A stretch of 64,000 bases of DNA from Azospirillum thiophilum (GTDB taxonomy: Bacteria > Pseudomonadota > Alphaproteobacteria > Azospirillales > Azospirillaceae). The notes beneath the pieces were generated by a model. The model saw nothing but the letters and a program-made list of their open reading frames with translations. It ran no database searches and had not been told where the DNA came from. This document shows positions 43,757 to 54,253 of this stretch, piece after piece. The DNA lies in the NCBI RefSeq assembly GCF_001305595.1, contig NZ_CP012401.1:2739001-2803000 (forward strand). The letters are read 5' to 3'. How positions within the stretch are numbered: position 1 is the stretch's first letter; every line of letters starts with the position of its first letter. Both the position numbers and the translations under genes were made by a program.

Positions 43757-43881
43757 CGGAGTGCTCCAAAACGAAAACGGGCGAGAGGGCGCCCGTGGAC
43801 CTTTGCATCCCATTAAACAGGGCGGATGGTCAATGGCGGGCGGCATGGAGATCTGCAAGCCACTCAGGCGCCCGACGAATG

Positions 43882-43920
43882 CCCCCTCCCTCCCCCGCCT
43901 TGGGCGGGAGAGGGGGCAGG
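43882..43920. repeat. GC-rich inverted-repeat element, half copy C
   Basis: CCCCCTCCCTCCCCCGCC and GGCGGGAGAGGGGG form a single hairpin. It represents the left half of the longer elements and lies between the dienelactone hydrolase stop and the kdsA start, which are on one strand. Confidence 0.65.
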
Positions 43921-43954
43921 AGGCTTGTCCACAATTGCGTCAACAGCCCCGGCG

Positions 43955-44650
43955 TCAGGCCAGATGCGTGCGGAAGAACTCGACGGTCAGGCGGTTGGCC
44001 TCGTCGGCGGCGTCCTTGTCATAATGCTCGCCGCCGGGCCGGGCGAAGGCATGGTCCATGCCGGGATAGAGCTTGGCCGTCACCCATGTGTGGTCCTTCA
44101 CCCCGGCCAGCAGCGCGTCGCGCTTGTCGGGGCTGGAGAATTTGTCGTCCTCGGCGACATGGAGCAGAAGGGGCTTGCCGATCTTCGGCGCCTCCCCCAG
44201 CAGTCCTTCCAGCCCGACGCCGTAATAGCCGACATTGGCGTCGGCATCCGAGCGCGCCGCCATCAGGAAGGCGAGGCGGCCGCCCAGGCAATAGCCGACG
44301 CTGCCGGCCTTGCCGGTGCAATCGTCCTGCCCGCGCACCCAGGCCAGCGTCGCCTTCAGGTCGTCGACCGCCTTGTCCTGGTCCATGCCGTTCATCAGGG
44401 CGAAGGCCTGGTTCCATTCCGCTTCGGTCTTGTCGGTCAGCTGCACCCCAGGCTGCTGCCGCCAGAACAGGTCCGGGCACACGGCCAGGAAGCCCTGGGC
44501 GGCGTACCAGTCGCACAGCTCGCGCATCACCGCGTTGATGCCGAAGATCTCCTGGATCACCACCAGCCCGCCGGCCGGGGTCATCGCCGGCTTGGCGACA
44601 TAAGCGGAAAAACGGCCGCCGTCGGCAGCATCGATCATCACCTCGGACAT
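43955..44650 (-). CDS. Dienelactone hydrolase family protein
   Basis: A 231-residue alpha/beta hydrolase. The nucleophile is Cys in GSVGYCLGGRLAF, with Asp in VAEDDKFSS and His in GMDHAFARPGG completing the Cys-Asp-His triad of dienelactone hydrolases. The ATG at 44650 (MSEVMIDA) is the likely start. Not near aromatic-degradation genes, so a general lactone or ester role is more likely than chlorocatechol breakdown. Confidence 0.88.
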   Translation of the reverse strand: MSEVMIDAADGGRFSAYVAKPAMTPAGGLVVIQEIFGINAVMRELCDWYAAQGFLAVCPDLFWRQQPGVQLTDKTEAEWNQAFALMNGMDQDKAVDDLKATLAWVRGQDDCTGKAGSVGYCLGGRLAFLMAARSDADANVGYYGVGLEGLLGEAPKIGKPLLLHVAEDDKFSSPDKRDALLAGVKDHTWVTAKLYPGMDHAFARPGGEHYDKDAADEANRLTVEFFRTHLA

Positions 44651-44747
44651 GGCGTCCTCATCCTTCCTTTGGCAAATCCGCCCCTGATATGGAGCGGAGT
44701 CGGCCCCGTTCACCCCCCGCATCGCTTGCGGCCGGGGGGCAGGACGC

Positions 44748-44783
44748 AAAAAGCCCCGCCTCCGGCGGGAGGCGGGGCTTTTT
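44748..44783 (-). terminator. Terminator of pyrG
   Basis: An 8-bp GCCCCGCC/GGCGGGGC stem, extended by the flanking A5/T5 tracts, with a 10-nt loop. It lies 16 nt past the pyrG stop and could serve either strand. Confidence 0.85.
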
Positions 44784-44798
44784 GCACGAGGCTTGGGA

Positions 44799-46652
<1,854 letters not shown>

Positions 46653-46682
46653 TCACTCGTACCCGTTTGCCTTACGGTCCCG

Positions 46683-47006
46683 TTACTGGGACACCGGCGG
46701 CGCGGGAACGGCCGGCTGGGCCGGTACGGTCGACTGCGCCGGAGCGGCCGGCAACGTGTCGATGATCGACGCCGGGCGCGAATGCCCGCCGGCCAGGATC
46801 GCCAGCACGATGCTGGTGGCGAAGAAGCAGGCCGCCAGGATGCCGGTGGTCCGCGTCAGCAGGTTGGCCGTGCCGCGGGTGCTCATCATGCCGCCCATGG
46901 TGCCGCCACCGATGCCGAGTCCGCCGCCTTCCGACCGCTGGATCAGGATCACACCGACCAGCCCGATGGCGATCAGCAGGTGAATGACCAGAATCACCGA
47001 TTCCAT
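46683..47006 (-). CDS. secG: Preprotein translocase subunit SecG
   Basis: Small SecYEG subunit of 107 aa. Two membrane helices (VILVIHLLIAIGLVGVILI and ILAACFFATSIVLAILAG) flank the conserved loop QRSEGGGLGIG. The C-terminus is Pro/Ala-rich. ATG at 47006 (MESVILVIH) is the family start. It lies between tpiA and pyrG, the common order. Confidence 0.93.
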   Translation of the reverse strand: MESVILVIHLLIAIGLVGVILIQRSEGGGLGIGGGTMGGMMSTRGTANLLTRTTGILAACFFATSIVLAILAGGHSRPASIIDTLPAAPAQSTVPAQPAVPAPPVSQ

Positions 47007-47200
47007 GCGATGCTCACCCCACAACCATCCCAAAAATCGAATAGCGCGCCACAGGCCGTATCAGGGGCCCGTGGCGCGCGCCCACTGTTTGTACCGCGGC
47101 ATCGCGCGATATGCCAGCGCCAAAATACCTATGGCATATCCGCCCACGGCATGGCTGGCACCAAGGAGCCGGTATCGGAGACAGGTGTCAGCGACAGGTC

Positions 47201-47956
47201 TCAGCGGCAGGCCGTAGCGATGCCCCAGAAATCGTCCGCCTTCAGCGACGCCCCGCCGACCAGCGCGCCGTCGACATTGGCGACCGCCATCAGCTCTGCG
47301 GCATTGCCCGGCTTGACCGAGCCGCCATAGAGGATGCGCACCTTGTCCGGGTCGGCGATCTTGCCGGCCAGCTCGGCGCGGATGTGGGCGTGCATCGCCT
47401 TCACGTCGTCCGGAGTCGCCGTCTTGCCGGTACCGATCGCCCATACCGGCTCATAGGCGACGACGGTGTTCTCCGCCGTCGCACCGGCGGGAATGGAGCC
47501 GGCGAGCTGGCCCGAGACCACGGCGTCCGCCTGTCCGGCATCGCGCTGCGCCTCGGTCTCGCCGACGCAGACGATGGCGATCAGGCCCTGGCCATGGGCG
47601 GCGGTCGCCTTGGCGTTGACCATGGCATCGCTTTCGCCATGGTCGGCGCGGCGCTCCGAATGGCCGACAATGACGTAGCGGCAGCCGGCGTCCTTCAGCA
47701 TGGTCGGGGCGACGTCGCCGGTGTGGGCGCCGGCGGTCTTCGGCGCGCAATCCTGGCCGCCCAGCGCCAGCGGGCTGTCGGCGATCGCCTCCCCCACCGG
47801 GAACAGCAGCGGGAAGGGCGGGCAGACCAGCATGTCGAAGGCGACCGGCCCGGCGCCCTTCAGCCGCCCGGCGAGGTCGGAGGCGAGATCGAGCCCGTCA
47901 GCCTTCAACCCGTTCATCTTCCAGTTTCCGGCGATCAACTTCCGGTTGGCGGTCAT
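47201..47956 (-). CDS. tpiA: Triosephosphate isomerase
   Basis: Interconverts DHAP and glyceraldehyde 3-phosphate. Catalytic residues are visible: Lys in GNWKMNG (about residue 13), His in VIVGHSERR and Glu in [13 protein letters not shown]. The phosphate loop is in GGSVKPGNA. 251 aa, normal length. secG follows after 194 nt. Confidence 0.96.
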   Translation of the reverse strand: MTANRKLIAGNWKMNGLKADGLDLASDLAGRLKGAGPVAFDMLVCPPFPLLFPVGEAIADSPLALGGQDCAPKTAGAHTGDVAPTMLKDAGCRYVIVGHSERRADHGESDAMVNAKATAAHGQGLIAIVCVGETEAQRDAGQADAVVSGQLAGSIPAGATAENTVVAYEPVWAIGTGKTATPDDVKAMHAHIRAELAGKIADPDKVRILYGGSVKPGNAAELMAVANVDGALVGGASLKADDFWGIATACR

Positions 47957-48105
47957 GGTCGTTTCCTTCTTGTGTCGGCTTTATATGGGAACTTGTGGAA
48001 CGTTTTTTGCCTCTCGTGAGCAAAGCCCATAGCAAGCCCGTCGCCGGAATTCCACCCACCCGACCGGCGCAGTCCCCAAGGAAGGGTCGGCGGGACATCG
48101 TGTAG

Positions 48106-48141
48106 CACCCCGGGTGTAACACCCCGGGTGCGGCACCCCGG
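48106..48141 (+). promoter_or_regulatory. Repeated CACCCCGGGTG palindromes ahead of mbfA
   Basis: CACCCCGGGTG occurs at 48106-48116 and 48120-48130, with a partial copy CACCCCGG at 48134-48141, at a 14-bp period. They end 13 bp before a possible -35 of mbfA. The placement suits a DNA-binding regulator; the factor is unknown. Confidence 0.4.
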
Positions 48142-48154
48142 CCGAACCGCCGGG

Positions 48155-48182
48155 TTGCGGATACCCCCTTTCGGAATAGGAT
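48155..48182 (+). promoter_or_regulatory. Possible mbfA promoter
   Basis: TTGCGG (48155-48160) and TAGGAT (48177-48182) are separated by 16 bp and lie 40 nt ahead of the mbfA start. Confidence 0.4.
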
Positions 48183-48221
48183 CATTGCGACGCACCATTC
48201 CCATGCGGCGAAGGCCACCCC

Positions 48222-49178
48222 ATGAAGAACTTCTCGGACCTGACGGAAAAGGAACTGCTGGCGCTCGCCATCGCGCTGGAGGAGGAGGACAGCCGCATCT
48301 ACGACGAGTTCGCCCACGGCCTGATGGACAGCTATCCGGACACCGCCAGGATATTCCGTGCCATGGGTACGGAGGAGAACGGCCATCGCCACCGGCTGCT
48401 GGAGCTGTTCCGCCGCAAGTTCGGCGACCATATCCCGCTGATCCGCCGTCAGGACGTCAAGGGCTTCGTCGAGCGCAAGCCGGTCTGGCTGTCGCGCCCG
48501 CTGGGACTCGACACCGTGCGCCGCCAGGCCGAACTGATGGAGGCGGAGACCAAGCGCTTCTATGTCCGGGCCGCCCAGCGGTCGCAGGACGCCGCGGTCC
48601 GCCAGCTGCTGGGCGACCTCGCCGAGGAGGAGCGCCGCCACGAGGCCAAGGCCGAGCGTCTGGAGGCGCAATACCTCTCCTCCGCCGCGCCCGAGCAAGA
48701 GCACGAATCCGAACGCCGCCTGTTCGTCCTGCAGATCATCCAGCCGGGTCTGGCCGGGCTGATGGACGGGTCGGTCTCGACCTTGGCGCCGCTGTTCGCC
48801 GCCGCCTTCGCCACCCAGGACAGCCACGAAACCTTCCTGGTCGGGCTGGCGGCCTCGATCGGCGCCGGCATCTCGATGGGCTTCGCCGAGGCGCTGTCGG
48901 ACAACGGGTCACTGACCGGGCGGGGCAGCCCGTGGCTGCGCGGGGCGGTCTGCGGTGCCATGACCACGTTGGGAGGCCTGGGGCACGCCCTGCCCTACCT
49001 GATCCCGCATTTCTGGACGGCGACCGCCATCGCCGCCGCCGTCGTCGCGGTCGAGCTGGCGGTCATCGCCTGGATCCGCAACCGCTACATGGATACGCCG
49101 CTGCTGGCCGCCGCCTTCCAGGTGGTGGTCGGCGGGCTGCTGGTCTTCGCGACCGGGATCCTGATCGGCAGCGCCTGA
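48222..49178 (+). CDS. mbfA: Membrane-bound ferritin / iron exporter MbfA
   Basis: A 318-residue fusion of a ferritin-like domain and a VIT1-type transporter. The N-terminal part (1-165) has Glu and ExxH ligands: ALEEEDSRIYDEF, TEENGHRHRLLELF, EAETKRF and EEERRHEAK. The C-terminal part has about five membrane helices starting near GLMDGSVSTLAPLFAAAF. In Bradyrhizobium and Agrobacterium MbfA exports iron and protects against peroxide and acid stress, under Irr control. No clear Irr box was seen. Divergent from tpiA. Confidence 0.92.
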   Translation: MKNFSDLTEKELLALAIALEEEDSRIYDEFAHGLMDSYPDTARIFRAMGTEENGHRHRLLELFRRKFGDHIPLIRRQDVKGFVERKPVWLSRPLGLDTVRRQAELMEAETKRFYVRAAQRSQDAAVRQLLGDLAEEERRHEAKAERLEAQYLSSAAPEQEHESERRLFVLQIIQPGLAGLMDGSVSTLAPLFAAAFATQDSHETFLVGLAASIGAGISMGFAEALSDNGSLTGRGSPWLRGAVCGAMTTLGGLGHALPYLIPHFWTATAIAAAVVAVELAVIAWIRNRYMDTPLLAAAFQVVVGGLLVFATGILIGSA

Positions 49179-49303
49179 CGGATCCCGCCGGAACGCCACA
49201 AATGACGACGTCTGTGGTAGAGCTTGTCCTTGTAAGCGGGCTTGCGATTGTTTATGTCTGAGTCGCTGTCCTAATTAGAATAAATCGAACCAACCGCGTC
49301 GCC

Positions 49304-49816
49304 ATGGCCGATCTGAAAGCAGGCGTGAACCAGCTCTTCCTCCGCGAGGAGGAACTCCGCACCGGAATGGAGCTGCTGTTCTACGCTTACCGCGAATTCA
49401 CTGCCGAACCGGACGAAATTCTGGGGGAGATCGGCTTCGGCCGCGCGCATCACCGCGTGATATATTTCGTCGGCCGCTATCCCCGGATCACCGTGTCGGA
49501 ACTGCTGGCGATCCTGAAGATCACCAAGCAGAGCCTGTCGCGCGTGCTGGGCGAGTTGGTGCGCCAGGGCTTCATCGACCAGCAGACCGGCGCGCGCGAC
49601 CGCCGCCAACGTCTGCTGGAGCTGACGGAAAAGGGTGTGGAACTCGAACGCCAGCTGTCCGAAACCCAGCGCCAGCGCATCGCCCGCGCCTACCGCATGG
49701 CCGGCGCCGAGGCGGTGGAGGGCTTCCGCAAGGTGATGATGGGAATGCTGGACGAGGGGGACCGGGCCAAATTCGCCCCGCCCGTCCCACCCGCCCGTCT
49801 GGCCGCGAAGCGCTGA
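49304..49816 (+). CDS. MarR-family transcriptional regulator (PetP-like)
   Basis: A 170-residue winged-helix regulator. ITVSELLAILKITKQSLSRVLGELVRQGFI is the recognition-helix region and RDRRQRLLELTEKG the wing. In Rhodobacter the MarR protein PetP is encoded beside the OmpR-type PetR; here an OmpR-type gene follows about 550 nt later, so the pair may be equivalent. The 125-nt gap upstream is AT-rich and has a small palindrome CTAATTAG at 49271-49278. Confidence 0.85.
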   Translation: MADLKAGVNQLFLREEELRTGMELLFYAYREFTAEPDEILGEIGFGRAHHRVIYFVGRYPRITVSELLAILKITKQSLSRVLGELVRQGFIDQQTGARDRRQRLLELTEKGVELERQLSETQRQRIARAYRMAGAEAVEGFRKVMMGMLDEGDRAKFAPPVPPARLAAKR

Positions 49817-49862
49817 TCCGCGGTTGGCGGCCGTTCCCGGCCGTCCTTTTCAGACCCCCTTC

Positions 49863-50156
49863 TCAGCCGGCATTCGATTCGGGCTTGGCCGTCTCCGGCT
49901 CCACGCCACCGGGGGCGTTGGCGGCGGCCGGTGCGCCGGGCTGGCCATTGACTTGGCCGTTGGCCTGACCATTGGCCGCCTTGGCGTCGTTTGGACTGCG
50001 GCGCCGAAAGCCGCCCTTGCGGTACACCACATTCTCGGAAGCACCCGGCGCGCACTGGACGATGCTGCCGCCCTTCGCGAGGAAGGCACGGGTCATTTCA
50101 GCGAGGTCTTGGGCGTCCAGGTCCCGCGGGTCGTTGGACCTGTTGTCGTCGGCCAT
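49863..50156 (-). CDS. Small hypothetical protein with NGQ repeats
   Basis: A 97-residue protein without signal or membrane segment. The first half has a conserved-looking stretch, AFLAKGGSIVQCAPGASENV, and a basic end RKGGFRRRSPND. The second half is low complexity with GQANGQVNGQ. The divergent response-regulator gene starts 212 nt away. Not recognised; possibly a lineage-specific regulator or RNA-binding protein, but nothing shows this. Confidence 0.65.
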   Translation of the reverse strand: MADDNRSNDPRDLDAQDLAEMTRAFLAKGGSIVQCAPGASENVVYRKGGFRRRSPNDAKAANGQANGQVNGQPGAPAAANAPGGVEPETAKPESNAG

Positions 50157-50368
50157 TATGATCGCTCCTGTGTCTCTCGGCCCTCGTAGAGGACAGATGG
50201 AAGATTAACACGGAACGGGCCCGAAACGGCCAAACCCTTACACGCCTGCCCGCCATGCACACCCACGATGCGCCCCGCACGGCCGGGCAATGCGTCCCGC
50301 TTGGTCGGTAAATGCGTCCCGCATGGCGAGGCTATGTCGATTGCGGGGAGCCGCGCTATAGTCGCGCC

Positions 50369-51070
50369 ATGACCGAAGATCAGCCCCACATCCTGGTCGT
50401 CGACGACGACACCCGCCTGCGCGAACTGCTGCGCAAGTATCTCGCCGGCAACGGCTTCATGGTCAGCACCGCCCGCGACGCCGCCGACGCGCGGGCGCAG
50501 CTGGGCGGGCTTGCCTTCGACCTGCTGGTGCTGGACATCATGATGCCCGGAGAGTCGGGGCTGGAGCTGACGGAATCGCTCCGGCGCGAACGGGATCTGC
50601 CGATCCTGCTGCTGACCGCCCGCGACGAGCCGGACGACCGCATCGCCGGGCTGGAGGCCGGGGCCGACGATTACCTCGCCAAGCCGTTCCAGCCGCGCGA
50701 GCTTCTGCTGCGCATCAACTCCATCCTGCGCCGCCAGGCCGCCCGCCCGCCGGAGCCGGCGGCCCCGCCTGCGACCCCAGTGAAGCTTGGCCCGCTGATC
50801 TACCTGCCCGACCGCGACGAGCTGCGCGTAGGCGAAGAGGTGATCCGGCTGACCACGGCGGAAGCCAGCCTGCTGCGGATCCTCGCCGCCTCCCCCGGCG
50901 TGACCTTCAGCCGCGAGGATCTGACCGAGCGCAGCAAGGTCGCCGGCAACGCCCGCACCATCGACGTCCAGGTAACCCGCCTGCGCCGCAAGATCGAAGC
51001 CGACCCGCGCGAGCCGCGCTATCTCCACACCGTGCGCGGCGAAGGCTATGTGCTGAGGCCCGATCCGTGA
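50369..51070 (+). CDS. OmpR-family response regulator (PetR-like)
   Basis: Two-component regulator of 233 aa. The receiver has HILVVDDDTRLREL, phospho-Asp in DLLVLDIMMPGE and Lys in DDYLAKPFQPREL. The winged-helix output ends with RTIDVQVTRLRRKIEADP. It overlaps the kinase gene by 4 nt (GTGA), so they are coupled. The ATG at 50369 was preferred to the upstream frame from 50312. Confidence 0.93.
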   Translation: MTEDQPHILVVDDDTRLRELLRKYLAGNGFMVSTARDAADARAQLGGLAFDLLVLDIMMPGESGLELTESLRRERDLPILLLTARDEPDDRIAGLEAGADDYLAKPFQPRELLLRINSILRRQAARPPEPAAPPATPVKLGPLIYLPDRDELRVGEEVIRLTTAEASLLRILAASPGVTFSREDLTERSKVAGNARTIDVQVTRLRRKIEADPREPRYLHTVRGEGYVLRPDP

Positions 51071-52470
51071 CGGCGCCAGGCGGGTCGGAAGCTGGCGGAG
51101 CGGACACGCGGGCGGCCGCCGCCGCCCGGCGGGCCGAACGGCGGCGGCGCATCCCCCTGGTCAAGCGGTTCCTGCCGCGCACCCTGTTCGGCCGGTCGCT
51201 GGTGATCATCGTCACGCCGGTCATCCTGGCGCAGGCGGTGGCGACCTGGATCTTCTACGATCGTCACTGGGACACGGTGACCAACCGGCTGGCCTATGCG
51301 GTGGCCGGCGAGATCGCCACCTCGATCGCCATGCTGGAACGCGACCCGTCGCAGGACGGGCGCGACTGGGCGCTGGCCACCACCGCCCGCACCACCGACC
51401 TGATCGTCACGCTGGAACCGGACCAGGTCCTGCCCGACCGCCGCCGCAGGCTGAGCGGCCTCTTGGAACGCACGCTGGGCAAGGCGATGGAGGAGCGGGT
51501 CGCCCGCCCCTTCACCATCAACACCCGCGTCGCCCATGAATGGTACGAGATCCGGGTGCAGATGCCGAACGGCGTGCTGTCGGTGATGTCGCCGGAACGC
51601 CGGCTGTTCACGCCGACCAGCTACATCTTCATCCTGTGGATGGTCGGCTCCGCCATCGTGCTGTTCGCCGTGGCGATCCTGTTCATGCGCAACCAGATCC
51701 GGCCGATCAAGCGGCTGGCCATCGCCGCCGACGCGCTCGGCAAGGGCCGCGACGTCTCCAACTTCAAGATGGAGGGGGCGACCGAGGTGCGGCAGGCCGC
51801 TTCCGCCTTCCTGCTGATGCGCGAGCGCATCCAGCGCCAGATCACCCAGCGGACCGAGATGCTGGCCGGCGTCAGCCACGACCTGCGCACGCCGCTGACC
51901 CGGATGAAGCTGGCACTCGACATGATCGAAGACCCCGACCTCGATCCCGAGGTGGAGGAACTGAAGGCCGACGTCGCTGAGATGGAGACGATGATCGAAG
52001 GCTATCTGGCCTTCGCCCGCGGCGAGGGGACGGAGGCGGCGCAGCCGACCGACCTGACCCGCCTGCTGAACGAGGTCGCCGCCGGCGCACGGCGCGACGG
52101 CACCGAGGTGACGCTGACCGCGCCGGACGGGCTGATCCTGCCGCTGCGTCCCAACGCGGTCCGCCGCTGCATCGCCAACCTGCTGGTCAATGCCGGCCGC
52201 CATGCCGGCACCGCCTGGGTCACGGCGGAACGGAAGGACGGCGTGATCGAGATCCTCGTCGACGACGACGGCCCCGGCATCCCAGCCTATATCCGCGACG
52301 ACGTGTTCAAGCCGTTCTTCCGGGTCGACAGCAGCCGCAACCTGGATACCGGCGGGTCCGGCCTGGGCCTGACCATCGCCCGCGACGTGGCCCGCAGCCA
52401 TGGCGGCGACATCACTCTGGACGACAGCCCCTATGGCGGCCTGCGCGCGGTGATCCGGCTGCCGGTGTAA
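51067..52470 (+). CDS. EnvZ-type sensor histidine kinase
   Basis: A 467-residue membrane kinase. Two helices (about 45-65 and 185-205) enclose a periplasmic sensor of about 120 aa. HAMP follows, then the H box SHDLRTPLTRMKLAL, the N box NLLVNAGRHAG, and G boxes DDDGPGIP and TGGSGLGLTIA. The GTG start overlaps the regulator stop. Signal unknown; EnvZ-like by layout. Confidence 0.93.
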   Translation: MTAPGGSEAGGADTRAAAAARRAERRRRIPLVKRFLPRTLFGRSLVIIVTPVILAQAVATWIFYDRHWDTVTNRLAYAVAGEIATSIAMLERDPSQDGRDWALATTARTTDLIVTLEPDQVLPDRRRRLSGLLERTLGKAMEERVARPFTINTRVAHEWYEIRVQMPNGVLSVMSPERRLFTPTSYIFILWMVGSAIVLFAVAILFMRNQIRPIKRLAIAADALGKGRDVSNFKMEGATEVRQAASAFLLMRERIQRQITQRTEMLAGVSHDLRTPLTRMKLALDMIEDPDLDPEVEELKADVAEMETMIEGYLAFARGEGTEAAQPTDLTRLLNEVAAGARRDGTEVTLTAPDGLILPLRPNAVRRCIANLLVNAGRHAGTAWVTAERKDGVIEILVDDDGPGIPAYIRDDVFKPFFRVDSSRNLDTGGSGLGLTIARDVARSHGGDITLDDSPYGGLRAVIRLPV

Positions 52471-52502
52471 TACCAGCGGTCATTGATGATGACCGCTGGT
52501 AT
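52470..52502. terminator. 14-bp perfect inverted repeat over the kinase stop codon
   Basis: ATACCAGCGGTCAT and ATGACCGCTGGTAT enclose a 5-nt loop. The stem begins with the last A of the kinase stop codon. There is no T-tract. It may be a terminator or a dispersed repeat. Confidence 0.55.
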
Positions 52503-52540
52503 CCGCGTCGACCGGCGCGGCGGCAGCCCATGCCACCGAA

Positions 52541-52572
52541 GCTCCTGATCCTGACAGGTAAGGATCAGGAGC
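52541..52572. terminator. 11-bp inverted repeat between convergent genes
   Basis: GCTCCTGATCC and GGATCAGGAGC with a 10-nt loop. No T-tract. Together with the hairpins at 52470 and 52657 it fills the 263-bp gap between the kinase and LuxR genes, which holds no ORF of interest. Confidence 0.45.
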
Positions 52573-52656
52573 CGTTGACGTAAAGGCGAAAACGCAGGCA
52601 AGGAAAAGCCCGCGCTTCCCAAAAGAAGGCGGGCCGATGGGCCGCATTGCCGCCGG

Positions 52657-52700
52657 CCCCCTGCCCCTTCCTCTACCGAAGGCGGAAGGGGCGACAGGGG
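52657..52700. repeat. GC-rich hairpin resembling the repeat family
   Basis: CCCCTGCCCCTTCC and GGAAGGGGCGACAGGGG pair with one internal loop. It lies 34 nt past the LuxR-type gene stop and looks like a diverged single-hairpin member of the GC-rich element family. Confidence 0.5.
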
Positions 52701-52733
52701 CTTTGCAGGGGCGGAGGAAGACCGGAGCGGCGC

Positions 52734-53423
52734 CTACTGGTTCGCTGCGGCGGCGACCGCGCCGGCACCGGCCAATTCGCCGCCGATGCCGTTGTTCAGC
52801 GCCCAGATGGCGGCCTGGGTGCGGTTCGACGCGTTGATCTTGCGCAGCAGGCTCTTCAGGTGAACCTTCACGGTGGCTTCCGTGATGTTCAGGTGGTTGG
52901 CGATCATCTTGTTGCTGTCGCCGTTCAGCAGGCAGCGCAGGATCTGGACCTCGCGCTGCGACAGGCCCTTGCGCGAGACCGGCATCTCGGTGCCGTTGCC
53001 GTTGACCCGGCCGGAGATCAGCAGCGCGGCGAGATGGGTTGGGAACACCTTCTCGCCCATCATCACCAGCTTCAGCGACTGGGCCAGCGCGTCCGACGAC
53101 AGGTCCTTCATCAGGTAGCCGTCGGCACCGGCCTCCAGCGCATTGGCGAGGCGGCGGGTGCAGAGATCGCTGGTCAGGATGACCATGCGGGTGTCGGGCA
53201 GCAGCGCGCGCAGGCGGCGCATCCCCTCCGCCTCCTCGTCGCCGCCATTCTGCAGGTCGAGAAGGAGGAGTTGCGGCTTCAGGCCGTTCTCAACCGACCC
53301 CAGCGCCTCGCGCAGGTTTCCCGCCTCGGCAAGGATCTGGAAAGGCGAATCGTCGAGGAGGCGCTTCAGCCCCTCGCGAAACAGCTTGTTCGAGTCGATT
53401 AGAAAAGCGCGCACTGTGTCCAT
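52734..53423 (-). CDS. LuxR/NarL-family response regulator
   Basis: A 229-residue regulator with a receiver (FLIDSNKLFREGLKRLL, phospho-Asp in LLLLDLQNGG, Lys in DGYLMKDLS) and a C-terminal LuxR helix-turn-helix (GLSQREVQILRCLLNGDSNKMIANHL, ATVKVHLKSLLRKI). ATG at 53423 has GGGAGCGGAAG upstream; the in-frame extension to 53720 is not credible. It resembles in layout the FlcA regulator of Azospirillum flocculation, but identity cannot be judged by eye. No cognate kinase is adjacent. Confidence 0.88.
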   Translation of the reverse strand: MDTVRAFLIDSNKLFREGLKRLLDDSPFQILAEAGNLREALGSVENGLKPQLLLLDLQNGGDEEAEGMRRLRALLPDTRMVILTSDLCTRRLANALEAGADGYLMKDLSSDALAQSLKLVMMGEKVFPTHLAALLISGRVNGNGTEMPVSRKGLSQREVQILRCLLNGDSNKMIANHLNITEATVKVHLKSLLRKINASNRTQAAIWALNNGIGGELAGAGAVAAAANQ

Positions 53424-53959
53424 CTTCCGCTCCCGCAATTTTGGATCGATCATTATGACGTCGTGGCCCATGACATCCGTTCCACGAAGTGAAGGTCTCG
53501 ACGCATTGGTAACTCGGCGATTACCCCTCGATGGCTTCGGCAGGCCGTTATTTAGGGGGAGGTTACCCCCGTGTCGTGTCCTACGGTACCACTCTCCGGA
53601 GTTAAAAGAAGAACGCATTGGACATATGCTCAAAGCCTCCTCAAGATTTCCGGATCCAAAGATATCACAGCGGCGAACATTTAAGAGCTCAAGAGAATTA
53701 ACTATACCGTTAACCACCACTTATTTGCGAGATATCGCACCCCATAAGCGAGTGTCGTCCTAAAAATCTCACACGAAGTTGCGCCGGGATCGGTCGGACC
53801 GGTGATGCCGTCCGATAACCCCAACCGCGCCCTTGCCTTTCGGCATAAACCGTGACGGAGCGGCGAGCGGACCGCTTGACCCGGCCTGGATGCCCATGCG
53901 CATTTGCGCCGGACCGCGCTGCCCGACGGCATCGGGGACGGAGACCGGACGGGGATTCA
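53424..53959. other. Long regulatory-type intergenic region
   Basis: 536 bp between the divergent LuxR-type and small membrane-protein genes. The stretch 53600-53775 is AT-rich against a GC-rich background. Near 53554-53570 is a GGGGG-AGGTTA-CCCCC inverted repeat. No ORF with a plausible product was found. It probably holds the regulator's promoter and operator sites, or an unrecognised small RNA. Confidence 0.4.
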
Positions 53960-54133
53960 ATGGGCTGGCAGATCATCGGCGCCTTCGTGGCCGGCTATCT
54001 GGTGCTGCTGGGACGCAGTGCCTGGAAGCAGGGCGAGTTCCGCCAGTTCCTGCGCAGCCTCGCCATCGTCGCCGCCCTCTGCGCGCTGCTGGCGGGCGCC
54101 GTGGGGTTGGCGATGGTACTGGATGGCGCCTGA
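53960..54133 (+). CDS. Small membrane protein
   Basis: A 57-residue protein with two hydrophobic helices (IIGAFVAGYLVLLG and SLAIVAALCALLAGAVGLAMV) around a short polar linker, SAWKQGEFRQFLR. Start ATG 53960. No known family. It is convergent with degP. Confidence 0.55.
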   Translation: MGWQIIGAFVAGYLVLLGRSAWKQGEFRQFLRSLAIVAALCALLAGAVGLAMVLDGA

Positions 54134-54174
54134 CGCGGCAGCCCCCCCCGACATCCGGACCTGAAGAGCACATG

Positions 54175-54205
54175 AAAAAGGCGCCGGCGGTTTCCCGCCG
54201 GCGCC
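54175..54205 (-). terminator. Terminator of the hflKC-degP operon
   Basis: A perfect 11-bp stem (GGCGCCGGCGG against CCGCCGGCGCC), loop TTTC, then five Us on the reverse strand. It lies 49 nt past the degP stop. Confidence 0.85.
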
Positions 54206-54253
54206 CCTGTTCCACTCCCGCCCGATCGCCTCGGCCGGATCAGCTCAGCCGGA

